This document shows, one piece after another, positions 7,827 to 15,229 of a stretch of 19,877 nucleotides of DNA. Position numbers and translations under genes: made by a program. The notes beneath the pieces were generated by a model. The model saw only the letters and a program-made list of their open reading frames with translations. It did no database searches and was not told where the DNA came from. Each line of letters opens with the position of its first letter. Position 1 is the first letter of the stretch. Source of the stretch: an uncultured Eubacteriales bacterium (lineage in GTDB: Bacteria > Bacillota > Clostridia > Oscillospirales > CAG-272); NCBI GenBank assembly GCA_900554225.1, contig USGH01000019.1, positions 1-19,877 of the forward strand, given 5' to 3'.

Positions 7827-8013
7827 GTCTAATTTTTGAAATCCGTGCGGTATTTTTGTGTTTTCCAATGCTGCAAAAGGCGCCTCCCCCGATACGGGAA
7901 AGCGCGAAACGGACACGGCAAGCAATTTTTATGCACAAAACACGCATAATCGCCGGTTGGTGACGTATGCTTTGTATGTATATGCAGAAAATGGAGAAAT
8001 CGCCGCCATCCTA
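7827..8013. other. Intergenic stretch between divergent promoters, no gene seen
   Basis: This is the middle of the 388-bp gap between the diverging htpG and ligase units. It holds short open frames without ribosome binding sites and no clear hairpin, repeat or operator. The outer parts of the gap carry the two promoters listed separately. Confidence 0.6.
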
Positions 8014-8042
8014 TTGCACTTTCTGCTTTTTTTTGCTACAAT
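8014..8042 (+). promoter_or_regulatory. Sigma-A type promoter for the phenylacetate-CoA ligase-like unit
   Basis: TTGCAC (8014-8019) and TACAAT (8037-8042) are 17 bp apart, with a T-run in the spacer. The predicted start near 8049 gives a leader of about 50 bases. Confidence 0.75.
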
Positions 8043-8100
8043 ATAAGATACACCGCGCAATCACTCGCGGACCGACAAAGCTACAGAAAGGATCCCCATT

Positions 8101-9399
8101 ATGGCATACTATCAACCAGAAATCGAAACCGCTTCACGAGAGCAGATCCACGCGTGGCAGGAAGAGCGATTTCTGAAAACCTTCCATAGAGTATGGAAAA
8201 ACAACGCATATTATCGGCAGAAAATGATCGACGCAGGTCTGTCGGACAAGGATGTCACCTCCCTTGCCGATCTCCAGAAGCTGCCGTTTCTGACAAAGGA
8301 CGATCTGCGGGAAGCGTATCCTTTCGGTCTGATGTCCGCGCCGCTGTCCGACTGTGTCCGGATCCACTCGACAAGCGGCACCACCGGCAAGCGCGTGATT
8401 GCGTTCTATACGGAAAACGATCTGGCACTGTGGGACGACATTTGCGCCCGTGCAATCGTGGCAGCCGGCGGTACACGGGACGATATTGTCCAGGTCTGCT
8501 ACGGCTACGGACTGTTCACCGGCGGTATGGGACTGCACGGCGGCTCGCAGAAGGTCGGCTGTCTCACGCTCCCGATGTCCTCCGGCAATACCGACAGACA
8601 GCTCCAGTTCATGGAGGATCTCGGCGCAACGATCCTGTGCTGTACCCCGTCCTACGCGGCGTATCTTGCGGAGTCCATCCACGAACGCGGTCTGGAGGAC
8701 AGGATCCATCTGAAAGCGGGGATCTTCGGGGCGGAGGCGTGGACTGAAGAAATGCGGCACAGTATCGAAGCGTCTCTCGGTCTGAAGGCCTACGATATTT
8801 ACGGACTTACGGAATTATCCGGTCCCGGTGTCGCATATGAATGTGAAGCGCAGACCGGTATGCACATCAACGAAGATCACTTCATCGCGGAGATCATCGA
8901 TCCGGCCACGGGAGAAGTGCTTCCCTACGGCGAAAAGGGAGAACTGGTCTTCACAAGCATCACCAAAGAAGCGTTTCCGCTCATCCGGTATCGGACAAAG
9001 GACATCTGCATCCTGACGAACGAAAAATGCGTCTGCGGCAGAACCTTTGTAAAAATGTGCAAGCCGATGGGCAGAAGCGACGATATGCTCATCATCAAGG
9101 GCGTGAACGTATTCCCGTCCCAGATTGAAATGGTGCTGTTGGCGGAAGGACTCACCTCGAACTACCAGATCATCGTTGACCGGATCGGCACCACGGATTC
9201 ACTGGAGGTCAAGGTCGAGATCACGCCGGAGCTGTTCACCGACACGATGGGCGCATTGACAGAAAAAGAAAAGAAGATCACGGACGCATTGAAAACAGTC
9301 CTTGGCATCCAGGCGAAGGTATCGATCGTCGAGCCGAAATCCATCGTGCGCAGCGAAGGCAAGGCGGTCCGTGTGATCGACAAGCGGAAGCTATATTAA
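8101..9399 (+). CDS. Phenylacetate--CoA ligase-like adenylate-forming enzyme
   Basis: The 432-residue protein belongs to the PaaK branch of the ANL superfamily, which activates aryl acids with ATP to an acyl-AMP and then forms the CoA thioester. The nucleotide loop HSTSGTTGKRV sits at residues 89-99. The A5-type motif YDIYGLTELSGPG is at 231-243, the ribose-binding region IRYRTKD at 295-301, and the C-terminal hinge is GRSDDMLIIKGVNVFPSQIE. Length matches PaaK (about 430). Cysteines at 310, 312 and 320 near the hinge resemble the Cys cluster seen in many clostridial homologues. The start follows AAAGGA. The next gene encodes a double-ACT protein, a pairing often seen for this subgroup in anaerobes that handle aryl-pyruvate/aryl-acetate products of aromatic amino acids. 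No oxidoreductase partner is in the window, and the exact acid is not readable. Confidence 0.93.
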   Translation: MAYYQPEIETASREQIHAWQEERFLKTFHRVWKNNAYYRQKMIDAGLSDKDVTSLADLQKLPFLTKDDLREAYPFGLMSAPLSDCVRIHSTSGTTGKRVIAFYTENDLALWDDICARAIVAAGGTRDDIVQVCYGYGLFTGGMGLHGGSQKVGCLTLPMSSGNTDRQLQFMEDLGATILCCTPSYAAYLAESIHERGLEDRIHLKAGIFGAEAWTEEMRHSIEASLGLKAYDIYGLTELSGPGVAYECEAQTGMHINEDHFIAEIIDPATGEVLPYGEKGELVFTSITKEAFPLIRYRTKDICILTNEKCVCGRTFVKMCKPMGRSDDMLIIKGVNVFPSQIEMVLLAEGLTSNYQIIVDRIGTTDSLEVKVEITPELFTDTMGALTEKEKKITDALKTVLGIQAKVSIVEPKSIVRSEGKAVRVIDKRKLY

Positions 9400-9421
9400 A
9401 GAAATGTAAGGAGGCAGCGGC

Positions 9422-9856
9422 ATGAAGCTCCAGCAGCTATCCATTTTTGCGGAAAATAAAAACGGCGCACTATACAACATCACCTCGCTACTCAAGAAAG
9501 CGAACATCGATATCCATGCGTTCAGCGTAGCGGATACCTCCAATTTCGGCGTTCTGCGGCTGATCGTGTCCGACATTCGCGGCGCGTGCAGGGTATTGTC
9601 CGAAGCGGACATCGTGGTCAACATCACGGAGGTCGTCGGCGTGGAGATTCCGGACGTACCGGGGGGACTCGCGAACGTACTGGAGGTTCTGTTCTACAAC
9701 AGCATCGGTGTGGAGTATATGTACGCCTTTGTCTCTCCCCTGTCGATGGACAAAGCGTATGTGGTCCTGCGTGTGCAGAACAACGATAAGGCGGAAAAGG
9801 TACTTGCCGACGCGGGCTTCAAGCTCATCGACGACACGATTTTCGCACAGTTCTGA
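9422..9856 (+). CDS. Double ACT-domain protein
   Basis: The 144-residue protein is almost wholly two ACT domains. The first runs from residue 3 (LQQLSIFAENKNGALYNITS) to about 66; the second from about 70 (VGVEIPDVPGGLANVLEVLF) to 140. ACT domains bind amino acids or related small ligands and act by allostery. With no catalytic domain, this protein probably senses an amino acid and acts on a partner, most simply the ligase encoded 22 bp upstream. The start is set by AAGGAGG 7 bases before the ATG. It is followed by a hairpin terminator. Partnership with the ligase is inferred from operon structure and from known pairing of these families. Confidence 0.92.
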   Translation: MKLQQLSIFAENKNGALYNITSLLKKANIDIHAFSVADTSNFGVLRLIVSDIRGACRVLSEADIVVNITEVVGVEIPDVPGGLANVLEVLFYNSIGVEYMYAFVSPLSMDKAYVVLRVQNNDKAEKVLADAGFKLIDDTIFAQF

Positions 9857-9928
9857 TACACAGGGCTAAGAAAACACCGAGAGAAAGCGATATTTGCGCA
9901 AAAGTACGCGTTTTACAAAGACAAATCG

Positions 9929-9991
9929 AGCGGGAAGGGTCCTCCGTATACCCCAAAATGGGTGCCGGATGGTCTTCCCGCTTTCGTTTTG
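9929..9991 (+). terminator. Terminator after the ligase-ACT operon
   Basis: AGCGGGAAG (9929-9937) pairs exactly with CTTCCCGCT (9974-9982), with further pairing inside the loop (ACCC/GGGT), and is followed by TTCGTTTT. Further on, GGAGAAC (10006-10012) and GTTCTCC (10025-10031) form a second 7-bp stem, then a small GCGG/CCGC stem and a run of seven T end at about 10058, which may be a backup. Confidence 0.65.
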
Positions 9992-10059
9992 GACGGTGCG
10001 TTTCCGGAGAACGGGAGAGGGTGTGTTCTCCTGCCGCGGCTTTCCGCATTCTTTTTTTG

Positions 10060-10087
10060 AAAAAAAGGGGTTAGCATACGCCTATCC
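10060..10087 (-). terminator. Weak candidate terminator after the GH16 gene
   Basis: On the minus strand GGATAG and CTAACC pair with one mismatch around a 7-base loop, followed by CC and seven T. It lies 20 bases past the GH16 stop codon. Confidence 0.4.
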
Positions 10088-10107
10088 GATTTTGTGACGG
10101 ACACGGT

Positions 10108-11106
10108 TCAGGATTCTACGGGCAATCCGACCTTTACATAATCGACCGTCAGACCGGATACCGGGGTCGCGTTCGGGTCAAGCTCACCTGCCCAGCCGCC
10201 CACAGATACCGTGAGCTTGAGATAGCACGGCACATTGCACACCCAGTTCCCGCCGATTTTCCAGGTCTGTTCGCCATCGATGTAGAAGCGATATTCCGCG
10301 TCGGTCCAGACGAGGGTATAGGTGTGGTATTCGTCGTCATAGATGTTGTCGATGACAAGCTCCTTGGCGACCGTTTTGTGTTTCGCGCCGTAGCCGTCAA
10401 AGTGGAGCGCGTGCTGGATCTGGCTCCAATCGTGGTGAGGGGCTTCCAGAATATCGATCTCACAGCCGTCACTCCCACCGTATTCGTTTTCCGCGCCGGC
10501 ACCGTCGCACATGAGCCAGAACGCGCCGTTCAGTCCCTCCGCCTGCGGCAGCTTGCAGCGCACCTCATAAAAGCCGTAGGTCTGCTCGAAAAGATCGCGA
10601 GTCCGGATCGCACCTGCCGTATACGGCACCTTGTCACCGGTCACAGCGAGCACCAGATTGCCGTCCTCCAGATACACGCCCTCACTCTTCCAGATACAGT
10701 CGTCGCGCTCCCATTCCGGACAGTACGCCCATTTGTCGGGATCGAGCGCGTGACCGTTGAAGGAATCGTAGAAGGTCAGCGCATAGTCCACACCGTCAAA
10801 GCGGAAATAGCGGTTCTCCTCGAAATCCGCCTGTGCCATGGCGATGTCCTCTTCGCGCTCCTCCTTCGCTTTTGCCTCCGCCGCTTCCGCCTCAAGCCGG
10901 AGCGACTCCTGCTCCACGCGCTTGGATTCCGCCTCAAGCCGCTTGGACTCCGCTTCCGACTCCGCCTTTTTGGATTCCGCCTCCGCATAAGCCGCCGTCC
11001 GTTCCTCCGGGGTCATCGTCTCCGTTTTGATCCCGCCCTTCTGACACGCGGACAGAGACAGGATTGCCGCCAGCACAAGTACCGTGATCTTCCAATGGGT
11101 TCGCAT
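10108..11106 (-). CDS. GH16 family glycoside hydrolase (beta-glucanase/laminarinase-like) lipoprotein with a helical stalk
   Basis: The 332-residue product has a lipoprotein signal peptide (lipobox LSAC, Cys21). A highly charged helical segment with EAESKRLEAESKRVEQ repeats follows at about residues 33-95, probably a coiled-coil stalk. A GH16 jelly-roll domain runs from about residue 105 to the end. The catalytic motif is EIDILE at 216-221 (nucleophile Glu216, acid/base Glu221, assisting Asp218). GH16 enzymes cut beta-1,3/1,4-glucans or galactans by a retaining mechanism; the specificity cannot be read here. The enzyme should be anchored outside the cell, held off the membrane by the stalk. 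The ATG at 11106 has AAGGAG 6 bases upstream; an in-frame start at 11163 lies upstream of the promoter's expected start and is rejected. Confidence 0.92.
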   Translation of the reverse strand: MRTHWKITVLVLAAILSLSACQKGGIKTETMTPEERTAAYAEAESKKAESEAESKRLEAESKRVEQESLRLEAEAAEAKAKEEREEDIAMAQADFEENRYFRFDGVDYALTFYDSFNGHALDPDKWAYCPEWERDDCIWKSEGVYLEDGNLVLAVTGDKVPYTAGAIRTRDLFEQTYGFYEVRCKLPQAEGLNGAFWLMCDGAGAENEYGGSDGCEIDILEAPHHDWSQIQHALHFDGYGAKHKTVAKELVIDNIYDDEYHTYTLVWTDAEYRFYIDGEQTWKIGGNWVCNVPCYLKLTVSVGGWAGELDPNATPVSGLTVDYVKVGLPVES

Positions 11107-11140
11107 ATGCTTCTCCTTTGTATGGGATGATAGATGCTTT

Positions 11141-11169
11141 ATTATAGCAAAAAATCCCGGCACTTACAA
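11141..11169 (-). promoter_or_regulatory. Sigma-A type promoter for the GH16 gene, overlapping the upstream terminator
   Basis: On the minus strand TTGTAA (11164-11169) is 17 bp from a consensus TATAAT (11141-11146). The -35 box lies in the loop of the terminator of the preceding gene and the spacer includes that terminator's 3' arm and T-run. Confidence 0.75.
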
Positions 11170-11188
11170 GAGGTACCGGGACTTTTTC
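11147..11188. terminator. Intrinsic terminator after the YHYH protein gene
   Basis: On the minus strand TCCCGGTAC pairs with GTGCCGGGA (11155-11181, one wobble) and is followed by TTTTTTGC. Read on the plus strand the same stem is followed by CTTTTTC, so it could also block antisense transcription. Confidence 0.85.
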
Positions 11189-11224
11189 TGGGGGTGTGAA
11201 GAGGATATATATCATATAGACAAC

Positions 11225-11974
11225 TTATTCTATCATTTTATCGTCCATATAGACGTTTTTAGAAATCCACAGATTTGTGCTTCTGCTGTCATTATCATAA
11301 TAATATGTGCCAAAGACTGCAAGCTCAGCAAAACGGAACGCCATTCGACCATCTACGTTGTATCCTGTCACAGGCATACCATTGACAAGTACCTTTATAT
11401 CTGTTTCATACACCTTCATAACTTCTGTACCATAAGCAAGAGTTGAATCATTTGTTATGATAATGGGATCCCAAGTGCCGCCATTTTCCGGCAAAGAAAC
11501 ACTGCTTGTACGCGTGTCGTTATTATATACTACGTCAAAACCATACGAACGCAGATCTGCACCGACAATCACCATATTTCCATCTACATTGTAAGCTGGA
11601 ATTTCTGCACCATTAATATACGCTTTGATGTCCGTAGTAACTACAGTTCCAATCACGCCATCCTGTTCATAAGCAGCATACATATTTACCTTCTGGGTTT
11701 CAGATGCTTCAGAAATCATGTTGCTGTTCCCAGCATCCCATGTTGCGTTGTTAGGTACTACGTTGTATGCGTATGGGCATACTCCATTGGCATGAAGGTG
11801 TGCCGGATTTTCACCGCAATGGTAATGGTAATATCCCAAACCGCTTACATTATAATTATCTTTATGCCCTCCTTTTCTGTCTAATCTTCCTTGGTGTGCC
11901 AAGACAGTATTTGTACAACCGAAGAGCATTAGGAAAGCAAACCCAATCGATAAAATACGTTTCGTTTTTTTCAT
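11225..11974 (-). CDS. YHYH-motif surface protein with two stalk-type (copper amine oxidase N-domain-like) repeats
   Basis: The 249-residue product has an export signal that can be read two ways: lipobox-like LFGC at Cys20, or a signal peptidase I site after VLA at residue 26. Residues 28-68 form a compact His/Cys block ending GLGYYHYHCGENPAHLHANG-VCPY, a motif I recognise from uncharacterised Firmicutes exported proteins; its His and Cys content suggests metal binding. Two similar modules follow. DIKAYINGAEIPAYNVDGNM lies at about 115-134 and DIKVLVNGMPVTGYNVDGRM about 83 residues later, each ending in a xxDxRTSS/xxDSRSTN strand. They resemble stalk domains on cell-surface proteins. The ribosome site is weak (AGAAGA). 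The gene is visibly AT-richer than its neighbours and lies next to a tRNA operon, so transfer is possible. Function unknown. Confidence 0.85.
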   Translation of the reverse strand: MKKTKRILSIGFAFLMLFGCTNTVLAHQGRLDRKGGHKDNYNVSGLGYYHYHCGENPAHLHANGVCPYAYNVVPNNATWDAGNSNMISEASETQKVNMYAAYEQDGVIGTVVTTDIKAYINGAEIPAYNVDGNMVIVGADLRSYGFDVVYNNDTRTSSVSLPENGGTWDPIIITNDSTLAYGTEVMKVYETDIKVLVNGMPVTGYNVDGRMAFRFAELAVFGTYYYDNDSRSTNLWISKNVYMDDKMIE

Positions 11975-12030
11975 CTGTTTCTTCTTTTCATAAGTAGTCT
12001 TTACTCATACCATGGTTATTTTCTATATTT

Positions 12031-12058
12031 GTTATATGCAAGTATCGTATATGATCAA
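12031..12058 (-). promoter_or_regulatory. Candidate promoter for the YHYH protein gene
   Basis: On the minus strand TTGATC (12053-12058) is 16 bp from TATAAC (12031-12036), leaving a leader of about 50 bases. Confidence 0.45.
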
Positions 12059-12121
12059 GGAATGACCATCAACATGAAAATCCCAATACAATTGTCTTGT
12101 TCACACAGCCTGTCATACTAT

Positions 12122-12161
12122 CAAAATGAAAATTGCGTATCATGCAGAAGCACAATACGCA
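12122..12161 (-). terminator. Terminator of the tRNA operon
   Basis: On the minus strand TGCGTAT (12155-12161) pairs exactly with ATACGCA (12134-12140), followed by ATTTTCATTTTG. It starts 10 bases after the 3' end of the last tRNA. Confidence 0.75.
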
Positions 12162-12170
12162 GATATTTCA

Positions 12171-12243
<73 letters not shown>

Positions 12244-12251
12244 ATTCCGAA

Positions 12252-12333
12252 TGGGGGAAGGTGGATTCGAACCACCGAAGGCGGTGCCAGCAGATTTACA
12301 GTCTGTCCCCTTTGGCCACTCGGGAATTCCCCC
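12252..12333 (-). tRNA. tRNA-Tyr (anticodon GUA)
   Basis: This is a class II tRNA with acceptor GGGGGAA/TTCCCCC, a long variable arm (CTGGCACCGCCTTCGG region), anticodon loop CTGTAAA (anticodon GTA), T loop TTCGAAT and discriminator A. The anticodon stem reads ACAGA/TCTGC, giving an A-C mismatch at the 27-43 pair. It is only 8 bases upstream of tRNA-Thr(GGU). Confidence 0.95.
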
Positions 12334-12368
12334 TAATTGTACAGTACGCAACCTGCATACTGTATTGG

Positions 12369-12440
12369 AGCTGGTGATCGGAGTCGAACCAACAACCTGC
12401 TGATTACAAATCAGCTGCTCTGCCATTGAGCCACACCAGC
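12369..12440 (-). tRNA. tRNA-Thr (anticodon UGU)
   Basis: Cloverleaf: acceptor GCTGGTG/CACCAGC, D stem GCTC/GAGC, anticodon stem GCTGA/TCAGC with loop TTTGTAA (anticodon TGT), T stem GTTGG/CCGAT with wobbles, T loop TTCGACT. No encoded CCA. It is first in the operon, 35 bases before tRNA-Tyr. Confidence 0.95.
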
Positions 12441-12514
12441 AGTTTATACAATTCGCAAGGTTTCGTTTTGGCTTTCCTTTGTTCGGATTGCCGTGTTCTC
12501 TTGGGAACGATGAT

Positions 12515-12584
12515 ATTATACCACAGCCGGCTGCGTTTGTCAACACCTTTTTTCAATTTTTTCAAAGTTTTTTTCGATTTTTTT
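12515..12584 (-). promoter_or_regulatory. Consensus promoter of the tRNA operon with phased A-tracts upstream
   Basis: On the minus strand TTGACA (12538-12543) is 17 bp from TATAAT (12515-12520), a full consensus match. Just upstream, four A-tracts (12548-12553, 12557-12562, 12568-12574, 12578-12584) repeat with close to helical spacing, as in UP elements or curved DNA at stable-RNA promoters. Confidence 0.9.
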
Positions 12585-12660
12585 CGCGCCGATCGTTTTC
12601 AGGACGTGCCGCTCCCCCGTTTTTCCATACGGTGCAAGGGAAATCCGGCTTTCGAGATCC

Positions 12661-13605
12661 TTAGGTGTCCTCCGCTCCGTTCGGACTTTGGTTCGATTCT
12701 GCCGTCCGCTGCCCTTCCCTCTCGTTTTCCCGAAGCTGACGGCAGCTTTTTCCCGTGAAGCGGCGCAGGAGTCTGGCGAAATAATGCGCGTCGTCGAAGC
12801 CGAGAGACTGTGCGATCCCGGACAGCGGCAGATCGCTCTCGTCCAGCATCCGCACTGCCGCACGCAGCTTCAGATCGAGGACGTACCGCTTGAACGGCAT
12901 TCCGACGACCGCCCTGGCAATCCGATTGAGCTGGGAATAGCTGATGTGGAGCATTTCCGAGGCGGATGCCGCACTGACCATCGCTATGGGCATATGCTCC
13001 CAATCGTTCAGGGAAAGATAGTAGGAAAACCGCTCCCTGGAATTGGCATTGGCGGCCTGTGAAAACCACAGTGCGGCATAGGTATGGGCGGCGAAAACCT
13101 CCCCGAGCTGTATGGCGGCGGTCATCTTTTCCTCCGACAGACACTGTGTGTTCTCAAACGCGCGGCGGATCTCTTCTCTGTACGGAAACAAATTCGCCTC
13201 ATCCAGGGCAAGCAGCTTCTCCCACAATGGTTCAAACTCCGGCTGTGCATCACGGAATGCCTGTCCGAGGAAGATATAGCCGACCAGCTCCTCCTGCCAC
13301 ATGAGCGGAATGATGGCCTCCGACAATCCAAACGGACAGGTATACGCGATCGTGCACCGATTGTTCAGAACCTTTTTGAGATGCGCGTTGTCGCATTTCA
13401 GGCAGTTGTGCAAAAATGCGGGACTGTGATTCCGACAGGCGGCGCAGAAATTTCGCACATCGTCTCCTGCCGCCGCGTACAGAGAATAGTCCCGATTGTG
13501 CAGTCCGACGTGCAGACCGGTGAGCCTGTGCAGCGCAAGCGCAAACTGATCGAGAGTCTGTTTGTTGAAAAGTAGTTCGTTTTTCGGCTGCATTCCACTC
13601 GCCAT
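12661..13605 (-). CDS. AraC-family transcriptional regulator with PocR-like sensory domain
   Basis: The 314-residue protein has an N-terminal sensory domain of PocR type at about residues 10-165. It contains the Cys pattern C54-AAC57 and C68-LKC71 plus C84 and C90 and the run ctiaytCPFGLsEAiiPl. A C-terminal AraC double helix-turn-helix lies at about 212-298; its second HTH is LSGIAQSLGFDDAHYFARLL, followed by RRFTGKSCRQLRE. Such proteins usually activate catabolic genes on binding a small ligand. The ATG at 13605 follows GGGGAG; an open frame extends upstream to 13689 but has no ribosome site and crosses the promoter. The gene is divergent from the solute-binding protein/fucosidase operon with intertwined promoters, so those genes are the likely targets. 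The ligand is unknown. Confidence 0.92.
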   Translation of the reverse strand: MASGMQPKNELLFNKQTLDQFALALHRLTGLHVGLHNRDYSLYAAAGDDVRNFCAACRNHSPAFLHNCLKCDNAHLKKVLNNRCTIAYTCPFGLSEAIIPLMWQEELVGYIFLGQAFRDAQPEFEPLWEKLLALDEANLFPYREEIRRAFENTQCLSEEKMTAAIQLGEVFAAHTYAALWFSQAANANSRERFSYYLSLNDWEHMPIAMVSAASASEMLHISYSQLNRIARAVVGMPFKRYVLDLKLRAAVRMLDESDLPLSGIAQSLGFDDAHYFARLLRRFTGKSCRQLRENEREGQRTAESNQSPNGAEDT

Positions 13606-13641
13606 GCGCGTTTTCTCCCCACAATTTGCAAGATTTGTCCC

Positions 13642-13670
13642 TTGTGTTACCTCTGTGTTTAGTATATCAT
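13642..13670 (+). promoter_or_regulatory. Candidate promoter for the solute-binding protein/fucosidase operon
   Basis: TTGTGT (13642-13647) is 17 bp from TATCAT (13665-13670). The weak -35 box fits a promoter that needs an activator such as the adjacent AraC-family protein. Confidence 0.45.
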
Positions 13671-13689
13671 AAAGAGGACAGAAATGCAA
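13661..13689 (-). promoter_or_regulatory. Candidate promoter for the AraC-family regulator
   Basis: On the minus strand TTGCAT (13684-13689) is 17 bp from TATACT (13661-13666). The -10 box shares bases with the -10 box of the opposite promoter. Confidence 0.5.
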
Positions 13690-13728
13690 TCTGCTCTTTA
13701 CATTTATTTTATGATGGAGGTTTGTTTT

Positions 13729-15192
13729 ATGAAACGCACGCTCACAGTGCTTCTTGCCGTCTTACTCCTTGCCTCCGCAACCGCCTGTGGAGAAAAAACG
13801 TCCGGTGAAACGAACGAAACCGAATCTACTGTCGTCTCCGGGGAAAGCGTGACCGAAACCGAATCGGAAACCACACCGCTTGCATCCCTACAGAAAATGG
13901 ATCATGGCGGATACGCATTCCGCATGCTCGGCGACACGAACTCCAACTGGTGGATCATCTCCCTGAACGCCGACGAGGAAACCGGCGAGATCATCAACGA
14001 TACGGTATTTCAGCGCAAAACCTTTGTAGAGGACCTATATAATGTAAAGATCTCGCTGGAAGAAACGACAACGGCGTCGGCACAGATACAGAAGTCGGTG
14101 CAGTCTGGCTCCGACGAGTACGATCAGGTATGGGAAAGGATCAGCACCTGTCTGCCGATGGCGGAAGCCGGACATCTGCTCGATCTCCATTCCGTGGACG
14201 CGTTGTCATTCGATCCACGGTGGTGGGACAAAAACTCCATCGACGCTTTCACCTTCAACGGCAGAATATTCTTCGCCTGCAATGACACCAACGTACACAC
14301 CATTGAGGGATGCAGTGCCATGTTCTTCTCCAAAACGATGGCAGAGCAGAACAATCTGGAAAACCCATATTCCCTCGTTCGCGAGCAGAAATGGACCCTT
14401 GACAAGATGGGGGAAATGATGAAAGCAGTCGCCGCAGATACAAACGGGGACGGCAAGCGCAACGACGGGGATACGTTCGGTCTGGTCACAGGCATTGGGC
14501 AGTATTTGTCTCTCGTGGATGGAGCCGGGACACAGCTTGTGTATCTCGATGAAAACGCCGATGAGACCAAGTTCGTGCTGAACACCGCCTCCGCCGACGT
14601 GATCGACATCACAGCCAAAGTCGCAGCACTGCTGAACGACAAAAGCCTGACGGTGATCGTAAATAACGATGAATGGGGCAGAACGAGCTTTTACACGGAT
14701 ATGGCACTGTTCTACATCATGCAGCTCGGCACCATCGCGGATCTGCGGGACAACATGGAAAATCCGTTTGGTGTGCTGCCATTCCCGATGCGCGATGAAG
14801 CCCAAGACTACTACACCTGCTGCATGGAAGCAACGGCACAGGCAATGTGTATCCCGCAGACCGCTGCCGCCAACCGCGATGTGATCGGCGACGTGATCGA
14901 GGCGATGGCCATCTACTCCGACGCATATCTGACCAACGCCTACTACGATACAACGCTCAAGGGCAAAATCGCGCGCGACGAGGACACGACGGAAATGCTC
15001 GATCTGCTGACCGCGAACCGCACGTTCGATTACGCAACCTGCTACGGATCCTGGCAGGTATACAACCAGTACCTCTCGAGCGTACAGAAAAACGGCGCGG
15101 AGCAGCTTGCATCCATGACGGAGAAAATCCAAGATAAGTTCAACGAAAAAGCCGCCGCCGCAGGGGAAGCGTTGCGCAATGTGCAGAACTGA
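13729..15192 (+). CDS. Extracellular solute-binding lipoprotein (ABC sugar-type family 1)
   Basis: The 487-residue product has a lipoprotein signal peptide with lipobox ATAC (Cys20) and a Glu/Thr/Ser-rich linker to about residue 50. The binding-protein body carries a calcium-type loop DTNGDGKRNDGD at 237-248, placed like the loop in the other solute-binding protein of this window. It should capture a sugar at the cell surface for an ABC permease that is not in the window. The ATG at 13729 has GGAGG 8 bases upstream; the earlier in-frame ATG at 13684 lies in the promoter region. A GH29 fucosidase gene follows 37 bp downstream without a terminator, so a fucosylated glycan or fucoside is a reasonable but unproven ligand. 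Confidence 0.9.
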   Translation: MKRTLTVLLAVLLLASATACGEKTSGETNETESTVVSGESVTETESETTPLASLQKMDHGGYAFRMLGDTNSNWWIISLNADEETGEIINDTVFQRKTFVEDLYNVKISLEETTTASAQIQKSVQSGSDEYDQVWERISTCLPMAEAGHLLDLHSVDALSFDPRWWDKNSIDAFTFNGRIFFACNDTNVHTIEGCSAMFFSKTMAEQNNLENPYSLVREQKWTLDKMGEMMKAVAADTNGDGKRNDGDTFGLVTGIGQYLSLVDGAGTQLVYLDENADETKFVLNTASADVIDITAKVAALLNDKSLTVIVNNDEWGRTSFYTDMALFYIMQLGTIADLRDNMENPFGVLPFPMRDEAQDYYTCCMEATAQAMCIPQTAAANRDVIGDVIEAMAIYSDAYLTNAYYDTTLKGKIARDEDTTEMLDLLTANRTFDYATCYGSWQVYNQYLSSVQKNGAEQLASMTEKIQDKFNEKAAAAGEALRNVQN

Positions 15193-15229
15193 ACCACTGC
15201 ATTTCTCGAATCGGAAAGGAGTACCGCAT

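Noticed and set aside
7713..7830. CIRCE heat-shock operator upstream of htpG
   Set aside because: Searched by eye for TTAGCACTC and its inverted partner; only a lone TAGCAC-like piece is present.
7858..8046. 62-codon plus-strand frame in the htpG-ligase gap
   Set aside because: No ribosome binding site, and it overlaps the -35 and -10 boxes of the ligase promoter.
10013..10070. Mobile-element scar in the T/A-run region after the ligase operon
   Set aside because: The hairpins and T/A runs are better explained as terminators for converging genes.
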